Shown one piece after another: positions 51,411 through 59,296 of a DNA stretch of 64,000 nucleotides. This stretch comes from Lachnospiraceae bacterium UBA7182. Its GTDB lineage: Bacteria > Bacillota > Clostridia > Lachnospirales > Lachnospiraceae. The notes below the pieces were generated by a model. That model was not told the origin of the DNA. It did no database searches and worked only from the letters and a program-made list of their open reading frames with translations. The position numbers and the translations under genes were made by a program. The stretch is from contig DKVI01000071.1 of assembly GCA_002491115.1 (NCBI GenBank), positions 9,275 to 73,274 on the forward strand, in the 5' to 3' direction. Each line of letters opens with the position of its first letter. Within the stretch, counting starts at the first letter, position 1.

Positions 51411-52436
51411 TTAAAAATCGATTCTGTCTTCTCCCATTAAAAGCGCCGTTACGCGGGATGCGTCCACTACTTTATCAAAAGATAAGGTCATATGATACTC
51501 TGACCCGTCTTCGGAGAATCCTTCTGTCAGGGGGATCATAAGTCCTTCATCCGCCACCGTCCCGTCTTCATAGCATACATCTGTGGGATACAGCTCGGTC
51601 AACTCATCCATTTGATCCAGATGGACTCCTTTGCCTGCCTCCATGGTGCGGACATCTTCGCCATTGTAGACGATTGTCATAGAAAGAGGCGTCAGCTCCA
51701 CCGACTGCACATTCACGGTATAACCGCCAAGCTGGTATGCTTTTCCAAGGCTGTGGGCGACGGCGTCGGACGCGTGGACATCCAGGGCAAAATCCCAGTT
51801 GCCGGACACCAGCACCTCTCCTTCGCCTGCTTTCTGGGCCGGTTCCCCTCTAAGAGCCGTGAAATGCAGTTCCATTTTCAGGTTATCCTCAGACTGCTCG
51901 TTTTTGATTCCATAGATTTCAAAGTACCGGCGGTTGGATACCTCCTGATCTTTCTCGGATATGAAATGCCATCCCATGCCGCTGAAGATATCTTCTTTCC
52001 CTCCCAGGTCCATGGTGTAATCCATACTGTAATCTGCAGTAATCTCCATGGAAGGATCTTCCGCCTCCACCTCAAACAGGGCGTAGAACCGGTTCTTGTC
52101 CTGGACGGTCTGGATCGCCGTGATCGTAATACCCTGATCGGATACGCTCTGGGATACCTCCTGCGCCATCCGGTTCTGTGTCAGTTCCTTCTGCGTCTCT
52201 TCGTCGGACTGAAAGACTTCTTCCGCCCGCTCATTCCATTGAAAGAGTCCTGCCGCTGCCGCGGTCGTCCCAACCAGCGCAACCAGTGCAGCTGCCAGTA
52301 CAATCCATCTTTTTCTCGGTGCTTTTTTCATCTTCTTTACCTCCTGCCCATCCAGTACAGACAGGGTATCAAGTACAGACCGGTGCACCCGGTCAGGCAC
52401 TTCGGGAAATTCCTGGTCCCAGTTGATATGTTTCAT
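51411..52436 (-). CDS. DUF4179 anti-sigma factor
   Basis: The protein has 341 residues. A short cytoplasmic N terminus (MKHINWDQEFPEVPDRVHRS) would bind the sigma factor. A membrane helix (about 44-66, WIVLAAALVALVGTTAAAAG) and a 270-residue extracytoplasmic sensor domain follow. This is the standard DUF4179 layout behind a Clostridial ECF sigma factor. It overlaps the sigma gene by four bases. Confidence 0.85.
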   Translation of the reverse strand: MKHINWDQEFPEVPDRVHRSVLDTLSVLDGQEVKKMKKAPRKRWIVLAAALVALVGTTAAAAGLFQWNERAEEVFQSDEETQKELTQNRMAQEVSQSVSDQGITITAIQTVQDKNRFYALFEVEAEDPSMEITADYSMDYTMDLGGKEDIFSGMGWHFISEKDQEVSNRRYFEIYGIKNEQSEDNLKMELHFTALRGEPAQKAGEGEVLVSGNWDFALDVHASDAVAHSLGKAYQLGGYTVNVQSVELTPLSMTIVYNGEDVRTMEAGKGVHLDQMDELTELYPTDVCYEDGTVADEGLMIPLTEGFSEDGSEYHMTLSFDKVVDASRVTALLMGEDRIDF

Positions 52437-52909
52437 AAGCCATATTCCCCCTTTAATTTTTCTTTCATAAGGTTTCTTGCCCGGTGAAGCCTGACTTTTA
52501 CCGCGCTGTCTGACAGCTTTAAGATCTGTCCTGTCTCTTTAACAGAATATCCTTCCACATAATGCAGGACAAAAGGTATCCGATACAGTTCCGGCAGTTC
52601 ATTCACCGCCAGATATACTTCAGAATATCCCTCAAAACTGCTGCAGGTCTGCTCTTCCATATAATCTTCGTAGGGAACCTGTATCTTCCGACTGCGGACA
52701 ATCTGATAGCTTTCATTGATCAGAATCCTGGTCAGCCATGTCTTAAAAAACGCCTCGTTCTTTAAAGTATTTAATTTGCTGTACGCCTGAAGGATTGCGT
52801 TTTGCATGGCGTCTGCGCAGTCTTCGTCATCCCTTAAGATGGACTTTGCGATATGGTACAGGCTTTTCTCCGCCTTTAATACCTCTGCTGTAAATTCTTT
52901 CCTGGTCAT
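52433..52909 (-). CDS. ECF RNA polymerase sigma factor
   Basis: The protein has 158 residues. Region 2 (LYHIAKSILRDDEDCADAMQ, FFKTWLTRILIN) and region 4 (LPELYRIPFVLHYVEGYSVK, ILKLSDSAVKVRLHRARNLM) are complete. It directs transcription of an envelope-stress type regulon and is held by the downstream DUF4179 anti-sigma protein. A matching ECF-type promoter lies 49 bases upstream, so autoregulation is likely. Confidence 0.93.
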   Translation of the reverse strand: MTRKEFTAEVLKAEKSLYHIAKSILRDDEDCADAMQNAILQAYSKLNTLKNEAFFKTWLTRILINESYQIVRSRKIQVPYEDYMEEQTCSSFEGYSEVYLAVNELPELYRIPFVLHYVEGYSVKETGQILKLSDSAVKVRLHRARNLMKEKLKGEYGL

Positions 52910-52957
52910 TGTTTTGTTCTCCTGTCGGTTCCGGAACCTTCATGGGTTTTACAATAG

Positions 52958-52987
52958 TTAGACGCAGCAGGAGGGGGAAAGGTTACA
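52958..52987 (-). promoter_or_regulatory. ECF-type autoregulatory promoter
   Basis: On the minus strand TGTAAC (52987-52982), a 17-base pyrimidine-rich spacer, then CGTCTAA (52964-52958). It has the -35 GTAACC and -10 CGTC pattern of Bacillota ECF sigma factors and no sigma-A elements. Confidence 0.65.
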
Positions 52988-53021
52988 GGCTTTTTAGAAA
53001 TTATAAAATCTTATACAGGTT

Positions 53022-55079
53022 CTACAGGCTTAAGCTTTCTTCACTTTGCGCCATGTAGGTTTCCAGGCGCTTTGCCAGAGGCTGATGTCCGGGAAGCATA
53101 AGGGCCGGGTCGCTGTCCAAAAGACCGGCCGCCGCCTCGCTGGCCTGTTGTAAGACGGCCGCGTCCTGGAAGATATCTCCTAGTTTAAACTCCAGGATTC
53201 CGCTCTGGCGGATGCCGAACAGATCTCCGGGGCCGCGAAGTTTCAGATCTTCGCTGGCGATATGAAAGCCGTCGTTGGAAGTATTCAGCACTTCCAGGCG
53301 CTTTTTCGTCTCTTTTCCCTTGCTTCCGCTCATAAAGATACAATAGGACTGGTCCTTTCCGCGCCCCACGCGTCCCCGAAGCTGGTGAAGCTGGGCCAGA
53401 CCGAACCGCTCCGCGTTTTCCACCATCATGACTGTGGCATTCGGCACATTGATTCCCACCTCGATGACTGTGGTGGACACCAGGATCTGAATCTGCCCCC
53501 GGGCGAACTGCTCCATAATTTCATTCTTTTCTTTTGGTTTCATCTTGCCGTGGAGGCAGGCGACCTTAAACCGGGGCAGTATTTTTTGCAGCTTCCCGGC
53601 ATAATCCGTGACATTTTCCAGCTCCAGCATATCGTTTTCTTCCACCATGGGACAGATGATATAAATCTGATGCCCCGCGTCTGCTTCTTTTTCCATAAAA
53701 CGGTAGGCGCTCGGACGATAGGATTCGTCCACCACACAGTTTTTAATCGGCAGGCGGTTCGCCGGAAGCTCATCCACCACAGAAATATCCAGATCCCCAT
53801 AGACAATGATCGCCAGCGTGCGGGGAATCGGCGTGGCGCTCATAACCAGCACATGGGGATGACGTCCTTTACCGGAAAGTGATTCCCTCTGGCGGACGCC
53901 AAAGCGGTGCTGTTCGTCGGTCACTACCAGACCCAGGTTCTGATAGTGTACTTTTTCCTGGATCAGCGCATGGGTTCCTATGACGATCTGCGCTTCCCCG
54001 CTCTCAATCCTGGCATATGCCTCTCTTTTTTCCTTTGCCGTCATGGAACCGGTCAGAAGAACCGGCCGAAGCAGGATATGATGTGTTTCCAGCAGTTCTT
54101 TTATGGATTCAAAATGCTGTTTCGCCAGCACTTCTGTCGGCACCATCAGCGCACCCTGGTATCCGCTGCATCCTGCCATAACCAGGGCAAGGACCGCCAG
54201 GATGGTCTTGCCGGAACCCACGTCTCCCTGCACCAGCCGGCTCATGATATGCGTGCCTGAAAGATCTGACCGTATTTGTTCCCAGACTTTTTTCTGGGCG
54301 CCGGTCAGTTCGTAGGGCAGGGACGCCATCAGGCGCATGGCTTCTGCATCGTCTTTCATGGGCGCTTCGTTTTTTAAAGTAACCTGGCTTTCTTTCAGCT
54401 TACGGATTCCCAGGATAAACAGTAAAAATTCATCAAATACCAGCCGGCTCCGGGCTTTCCGCATCTTTTCTTCACAGTCGGGAAAATGTACCTGGCAGAT
54501 CGCCTCCCATTCACCTTCCAGACCGTAACGCTGAAGGATATCCTCAGGAAGGTATTCCGGAATCAGCATTGTATTTCCCTCTAATACCTGTCTGACAGCT
54601 TTCGCAACCATATTTCCTGTCAGGCCTGCGGTCAGCGCGTATTTAGGCTGCATTACATGAAGCAGCTCCTCATAAGCCGCCAGCGTATAATGTTCCGGCT
54701 GGTCCATCCGGTACTGGCCGCCCCGGATATTTATGATTCCCCGGAAAATATACCGGGCCCCTCTGGGAAAATATCTCCGCAGAAAAGGCATATTAAACCA
54801 GACCGCATGGATCGTATCCTCCCCCGCCTGAAGCCGCGCGCTGAATACCTGGTATTTCTGATACCTTCGGATTTCCGATACGGACAATACATATGCCAGA
54901 ACCGCGTATTTATTACCGCTTTCGATCTGCGAACACGCTGCCGGCGGATCAAAGGTGTCATACGCTCTGGGATAATATTCCAACAGATCTTTCACTGTAT
55001 ATATCCCTGCTTTGGCAAAGGGTTTCGCCTTCTTTTCCCCGATACCTTTCAGTTTTGTAATTGAATCCTGAAGCTGCAC
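53022..55079 (-). CDS. recG: ATP-dependent DNA helicase RecG
   Basis: A 685-residue, full-length protein. The N-terminal wedge (OB-fold) domain is followed by the superfamily 2 helicase motifs: Walker A VQGDVGSGKTILA, DEQH box VVTDEQHRFGVRQR, MSATPIPRTLAI, and VIEVGINVPNATVMMVENAE, LRGRVGRG. It remodels stalled replication forks and Holliday junctions. It is separated from the upstream DAK2 gene by a terminator. Confidence 0.97.
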   Translation of the reverse strand: MQLQDSITKLKGIGEKKAKPFAKAGIYTVKDLLEYYPRAYDTFDPPAACSQIESGNKYAVLAYVLSVSEIRRYQKYQVFSARLQAGEDTIHAVWFNMPFLRRYFPRGARYIFRGIINIRGGQYRMDQPEHYTLAAYEELLHVMQPKYALTAGLTGNMVAKAVRQVLEGNTMLIPEYLPEDILQRYGLEGEWEAICQVHFPDCEEKMRKARSRLVFDEFLLFILGIRKLKESQVTLKNEAPMKDDAEAMRLMASLPYELTGAQKKVWEQIRSDLSGTHIMSRLVQGDVGSGKTILAVLALVMAGCSGYQGALMVPTEVLAKQHFESIKELLETHHILLRPVLLTGSMTAKEKREAYARIESGEAQIVIGTHALIQEKVHYQNLGLVVTDEQHRFGVRQRESLSGKGRHPHVLVMSATPIPRTLAIIVYGDLDISVVDELPANRLPIKNCVVDESYRPSAYRFMEKEADAGHQIYIICPMVEENDMLELENVTDYAGKLQKILPRFKVACLHGKMKPKEKNEIMEQFARGQIQILVSTTVIEVGINVPNATVMMVENAERFGLAQLHQLRGRVGRGKDQSYCIFMSGSKGKETKKRLEVLNTSNDGFHIASEDLKLRGPGDLFGIRQSGILEFKLGDIFQDAAVLQQASEAAAGLLDSDPALMLPGHQPLAKRLETYMAQSEESLSL

Positions 55080-55115
55080 GGCTTACATTCCTCCCTGATC
55101 TGTATACTTTTTGTG

Positions 55116-55166
55116 AAAAAGCACCCATTGTACAGAAAAACGTCTCTGTACAACAAGTGCTTTTTA
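55116..55166 (-). terminator. Terminator after the DAK2 kinase gene
   Basis: AAAAAGCAC-CCA-TTGTACAG and CTGTACAA-CAA-GTGCTTTTT form a long hairpin with one internal bulge pair and A/T-rich ends on both sides. Confidence 0.75.
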
Positions 55167-55167
55167 T

Positions 55168-56832
55168 TTATTCCACCGAGATTACATAATAATAGATCGG
55201 CTGTCCTCCGTTGTGTACTTCTACTTCTGTATCCGGATATTTTTCCGCGATTTTGTCCCCAAAGGCCCGGGCGTCTTCCTCGGTCACTTCCTCGCCGTAA
55301 TAGACGCCTATGATCTCCGAGTCTCCATCGACCATCTCAGAGAGCATTTCCACAGCCGTGGACTGGATCGAGTTGCCTACGGCCAGGATGCCTTCGTCCC
55401 CGATCCCCATAATATCGCCCAGATGGATTTCTTTGTCGTCAATCCTCGTATCCCGCACCGCATAAGTCACCTGGCCGGTCTTTACATTCAGGATTTCGGC
55501 ATTCATACGCTGCTCATTCTCCTGCGGCGACTCTTCCGGGATATAGTTGATCATGGCCGTGATCCCCTGGGGCACTGTCTTTGTGGGAATCACGATGATC
55601 TGTTTGTCTGTGGTCAACGAAGCCGCCTGGTTGGCCGCAAGGATAATATTTTTATTATTAGGAAGGATGAATATATGGTCCGCATGCACTTTGTCAATGG
55701 CTTCCAGCATATCCTCCGTGCTGGGATTCATGGTCTGTCCGCCCTCAATAAGGTAATCGACGCCCAGCCCTTTGAATATCTCTCCTATACCCTCTCCGAT
55801 GGATACGGAGATAAATCCCATCGCTTTTCTTTCTTCCGCCTTCGAGGCTTCTTTTTCTTTCTGCTCCTTCGCGATGCGGGAAGCGTCTTTAATCAGTTTT
55901 TCCTCATGTTCCAGGCGCATATTGTCGATCTTCATGCGGGATAAGGATCCATAAGTCAGCGCCCTTTGGATCGCCAGGCCGGGATCGTTGGTATGCACAT
56001 GTACTTTGACGATATCGTCGTCTGATACCACCACGATGGAATCTCCGATGGATTCCAGGAACGCTTTAAAATCCCGCTCGGATACTTCGTCATAGGCTTT
56101 TTCCAGCATAATGATAAATTCCGTGCAGTAACCGAACTTTATATCTGCCTCTGTCTGGGCGCTGATCCTGACAGGCGCTTCATTGCGGGCTGCCTGGAAA
56201 GAGGAATAATCGGTCTCTTTGCCGGTCAGAGCGTCATAGGCGCCTGTTAAAACTTCCACAAGTCCCTGCCCGCCGGAATCCACTACGCCGGCTTCTTTTA
56301 AGACAGGCAGCATATCCGGCGTCTTCGCCAGTACAGCCTTTGCTTCTTCCAGCACCAGCCGGCAGAACTCTTCTATATCTTCCACCGTTTCCGCCAGCTC
56401 CGCGGCCTTTAAAGCCGCTCCTTTGGCCACTGTCAGGATCGTTCCTTCTTTGGGCTTCATAACGGCCTTGTAAGCCGTCTCCACCGCCTTTTGCATGGCG
56501 TTGGCCAGGTCTATGACGTCTAACTCTTTATAATCTTTGATTCCTTTTGTAAAGCCCCGAAGAAGCTGGGAAAGGATCACGCCTGAATTGCCCCGCGCAC
56601 CCCGGAGTGAACCGGAAGAGATGCTCTTTGCCAGCGTTTCCATGGTCAGCTCTTCTATATTGCTCACCTCTGCGGCAGCGGCCGTTATGGTCAATGTCAT
56701 ATTGGTTCCGGTATCTCCGTCAGGTACAGGAAACACGTTCAGTTCATTAATCCATTCTTGTTTGGATTCAAGATTTTTGGTGCCGCCCAGAAACATCTTC
56801 GCAACCATCCGGGCATCAATTGTCTTAATCAC
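55168..56832 (-). CDS. DAK2-domain kinase, FakA/YloV type
   Basis: The protein has 554 residues. The N-terminal DAK2 ATP-binding domain (about 1-205) has NVFPVPDGDTGTNMTLT and SGSLRGARGNSGVILSQLLR. A middle linker and a C-terminal EDD-type domain (VSDDDIVKVHVHTND, FILPNNKNIILAANQAA) follow. FakA phosphorylates fatty acids presented by FakB for phospholipid synthesis. Gene order with asp23 upstream and recG downstream matches Bacillus yloU-yloV-recG. Confidence 0.88.
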   Translation of the reverse strand: MIKTIDARMVAKMFLGGTKNLESKQEWINELNVFPVPDGDTGTNMTLTITAAAAEVSNIEELTMETLAKSISSGSLRGARGNSGVILSQLLRGFTKGIKDYKELDVIDLANAMQKAVETAYKAVMKPKEGTILTVAKGAALKAAELAETVEDIEEFCRLVLEEAKAVLAKTPDMLPVLKEAGVVDSGGQGLVEVLTGAYDALTGKETDYSSFQAARNEAPVRISAQTEADIKFGYCTEFIIMLEKAYDEVSERDFKAFLESIGDSIVVVSDDDIVKVHVHTNDPGLAIQRALTYGSLSRMKIDNMRLEHEEKLIKDASRIAKEQKEKEASKAEERKAMGFISVSIGEGIGEIFKGLGVDYLIEGGQTMNPSTEDMLEAIDKVHADHIFILPNNKNIILAANQAASLTTDKQIIVIPTKTVPQGITAMINYIPEESPQENEQRMNAEILNVKTGQVTYAVRDTRIDDKEIHLGDIMGIGDEGILAVGNSIQSTAVEMLSEMVDGDSEIIGVYYGEEVTEEDARAFGDKIAEKYPDTEVEVHNGGQPIYYYVISVE

Positions 56833-56850
56833 AATGAAGATCCTCCCTCG

Positions 56851-57207
56851 TTAATCTATCACTCTCACGCCTTCTACAAAGATGTCGATCTTGCCGATTT
56901 TCATGCCTGTAAACTCTTCTACCTTGTATTTGACAGAATCGATCAGGTTCTCGGAGACAACAGGAATATTGACTCCATAGGACACGATGACATGAAACGC
57001 CAGATAGATCTCGTTGTTTTCGATGGCAACTTCGATGCCCCGCTTGATGCTGTCCTTCTTCAGAAGCTTCATCAGGCCGTCCCGCATGTCCAGTGTCGCC
57101 ATGCCGACGATCCCGCTGCACTCAAGAGCGACGCTCCCTGCATATACCGCAATTACATCCGCATCGATGGAAATCTGTCCAAGATCTGTATGAATTTGTC
57201 CCTGCAT
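56851..57207 (-). CDS. Asp23/Gls24 family protein (YloU/AmaP-type)
   Basis: The protein has 118 residues with the Asp23 fold: DLGQISIDADVIAVYAGSVA, ALECSGIVGMATLDM, then EIYLAFHVIVSYGVNIPVVS and GMKIGKIDIFVEGVRV. It is cytoplasmic or membrane-associated and is linked to envelope stress and lipid metabolism. AGGTATTC-type sequence precedes the start. It lies 18 bases upstream of the DAK2 kinase gene. Confidence 0.92.
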   Translation of the reverse strand: MQGQIHTDLGQISIDADVIAVYAGSVALECSGIVGMATLDMRDGLMKLLKKDSIKRGIEVAIENNEIYLAFHVIVSYGVNIPVVSENLIDSVKYKVEEFTGMKIGKIDIFVEGVRVID

Positions 57208-57364
57208 ATGAATACCTCCCGGTTATGATACATAATTATTAACTATTATACCCGATATCCGGCAAAAATGAAATAAATTTTTGCTTTTTTATGCCGCCTC
57301 ATGTCCGAGCCGCTGTCTGCATACAATACTATATAAGTAATTTCAGGCATTGGGACGGTCGTTT

Positions 57365-57511
57365 ATGAAAAAGATTCTCGGTTTTATTATGTTCTGGATC
57401 GGTGTGGGAATCTTTATCACACTGTTTTTTCCAAAAGACAGCCTGTTTTTCAGGATCTTTTTTTCTTCTGTTTTTATTCTGTGCGGATATCTCTGCTTCT
57501 CCGGCTGTTAA
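57365..57511 (+). CDS. 48-residue membrane peptide, hypothetical
   Basis: The frame encodes MKKILGFIMFWIGVGIFITL, then FFPKDSLFFRIFF and a second hydrophobic stretch ending CGYLCFSGC. Two membrane helices and a Cys-containing end resemble short membrane proteins common in Lachnospiraceae, often overlooked because of size. GGGACGG seven bases before the ATG is only a fair ribosome binding site. It stands alone on the plus strand between asp23 and rpmB. Confidence 0.5.
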   Translation: MKKILGFIMFWIGVGIFITLFFPKDSLFFRIFFSSVFILCGYLCFSGC

Positions 57512-57549
57512 ATTTCTGCTGCAAAACCAGTCCTGCACTTTCCGGTCAC

Positions 57550-57580
57550 AAAGAAAAGGGCTGCCGACTCGACAACCCTT
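57550..57580 (-). terminator. Terminator of rpmB
   Basis: On the minus strand AAGGGTTGTCG pairs with CGGCAGCCCTT (two G-T pairs) around AGT, followed by TTCTTTG. Confidence 0.65.
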
Positions 57581-57608
57581 CCATGCATCCAAATTGTACG
57601 ACTGCCGA

Positions 57609-57794
57609 TTAAGCTCTCTCAACTTTACCGGACTTCAGGCAAGAAGTACATACATACATTTTCTTTGCCCCGCCGTTTACCTTAACTTTTACGGATTTCA
57701 CATTGGATCTCCACATTTTGCTGGATTTTCTATGGGAGTGGCTCACATTGTTGCCAAAGTGGACGCCCTTATCACAAACTGCACATTTAGCCAT
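57609..57794 (-). CDS. rpmB: Ribosomal protein L28 (zinc-ribbon form)
   Basis: The protein has 61 residues. It begins MAKCAVCDKGVHFGNNVSHSH and has a second pair CTSC, giving the C+ (zinc-binding) type. AAGGAGG lies seven bases before the ATG at 57794; an ATG one codon earlier is less well spaced. The gene is single, as usual next to the asp23-dak2 cluster. Confidence 0.96.
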   Translation of the reverse strand: MAKCAVCDKGVHFGNNVSHSHRKSSKMWRSNVKSVKVKVNGGAKKMYVCTSCLKSGKVERA

Positions 57795-57896
57795 CATTGC
57801 ACCTCCTTATGCATATTTGAGCCTGTACAGACTCACAACTTTTGTCATTGTATCAGAAATTTCCATAGTTTGCAAGCGAAATTTTACTTTTTTCAC

Positions 57897-59195
57897 TCAT
57901 TTTTTCACACTTCGTTTTGCGGTGTATTGTAACAATACCGCAATCCCTCCGCACACTGCCTGGGAAAGACCTGTACTCCACCAGACGCCCGGCAATCCCG
58001 CAACCGGCGGCAGCACAAGCAAAAACACAAACAAAAGCGCCGGTTCCGCATAGACAAGAATATAGGACAACAGATTATTTTCAGACGCGTAAAACCCGGA
58101 TGTGGTGATTCTCGTAAATGCGAGAAAAATGACGCCGATTAAAAACATGGGAATCACCTTTCCTGTTTCGGTCAACACAGCTTCTGAAGCCCCGAACAAT
58201 GCACCGATCTGAAAACGGCACAGAAACAAAACGCCTATACTAAATACCGCCAGAACTCCCGCCAGGCCATAGGCCATCCGCCGGACGCTGTAAAATTCCT
58301 GATCCTCTCCGGCTCCATAGTACCGGCTCATTAACGGCTGGCTGCCGTCGCCGACTCCCTGCAAAAACATATACACAATTGTCAGTGCATACGCAATACA
58401 GGCATAGCAGGCAACCGCCTGTTCGCCGCCGTATAAAATCAGACGGCGGTTCATAAGAACCAGCGCTATGTTTGGCGTCATGGTCAGTCCAAACGGCGCT
58501 AATCCAATCTTTACAATACGGAAAAACAAACTGCCCGCATCCGGAATATGGATGCAGAACAGGGGGATTTTTCTTATATATAAATATATGATCCCCATGA
58601 CCATAGTAATACTTTCCCCAATCACAGTAGCCGCCGCCGCGCCTGTGACACCCCACTGAAAAACCCATACAAACAGGTAATCCAGCAGAATATTGGTCAG
58701 AAATCCTGCAATCATAGATACCATCGCAAAGGCGGACCCGTTTAAGTTGCGGATCAGAGGAACAACGCCTGTGGAAAAGACCTGAAATACGGCTCCGAAA
58801 ACAATGATACGCAAATAGTTCCTTCCCAGAGTCAGTATGTCTCCCTCTGCGCCCAGCAGCGCAAGAATGGCATCAAGAAAAACATATGACAATGCAGTTA
58901 TGACAACGCTTGCAAGGAACAGGAAAGTACCTGTCGCTCCCGCGTACAAATCCGCTTTTTTCTGATCGCCTGAAGCGCCCGCGATCGAGTAAACCACCGC
59001 GCCTCCCATGCCGATTCCCGTACCGACTGCCTGCATAAGCGCAACAACAGGGTACGCTACATTAATCGTGGAAAGCCCGGTATCCCCTATGCTGTTTCCG
59101 ATGAAAAATCCGTCTATAATCGCGTATACCCCCGACAACGCGAAAGCAAGCACGGAAGGAATCACATACGAGAAAAAAGTTCTGGTTTTGCTCAT
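57897..59195 (-). CDS. MATE family efflux transporter
   Basis: The protein has 432 residues and 12 helices. It has FALSGVYAIIDGFFIGNSIG in helix 1-2, GMGGAVVYSIAGASGDQKKAD, and the repeated second half beginning near residue 230 (GLTMTPNIALVLMNRRLI). It is unrelated in close detail to the MATE gene at 2518-3885. No local regulator is seen. Confidence 0.9.
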   Translation of the reverse strand: MSKTRTFFSYVIPSVLAFALSGVYAIIDGFFIGNSIGDTGLSTINVAYPVVALMQAVGTGIGMGGAVVYSIAGASGDQKKADLYAGATGTFLFLASVVITALSYVFLDAILALLGAEGDILTLGRNYLRIIVFGAVFQVFSTGVVPLIRNLNGSAFAMVSMIAGFLTNILLDYLFVWVFQWGVTGAAAATVIGESITMVMGIIYLYIRKIPLFCIHIPDAGSLFFRIVKIGLAPFGLTMTPNIALVLMNRRLILYGGEQAVACYACIAYALTIVYMFLQGVGDGSQPLMSRYYGAGEDQEFYSVRRMAYGLAGVLAVFSIGVLFLCRFQIGALFGASEAVLTETGKVIPMFLIGVIFLAFTRITTSGFYASENNLLSYILVYAEPALLFVFLLVLPPVAGLPGVWWSTGLSQAVCGGIAVLLQYTAKRSVKK

Positions 59196-59296
59196 ATTTC
59201 ATCTCCCCGCTGGAACATCAATCTTTTTTAAATGTTTCAATCATTTTTTATTATAAAGGACTTTCCTGTCTGATACAATATCTTTCTTTCGCTCCC

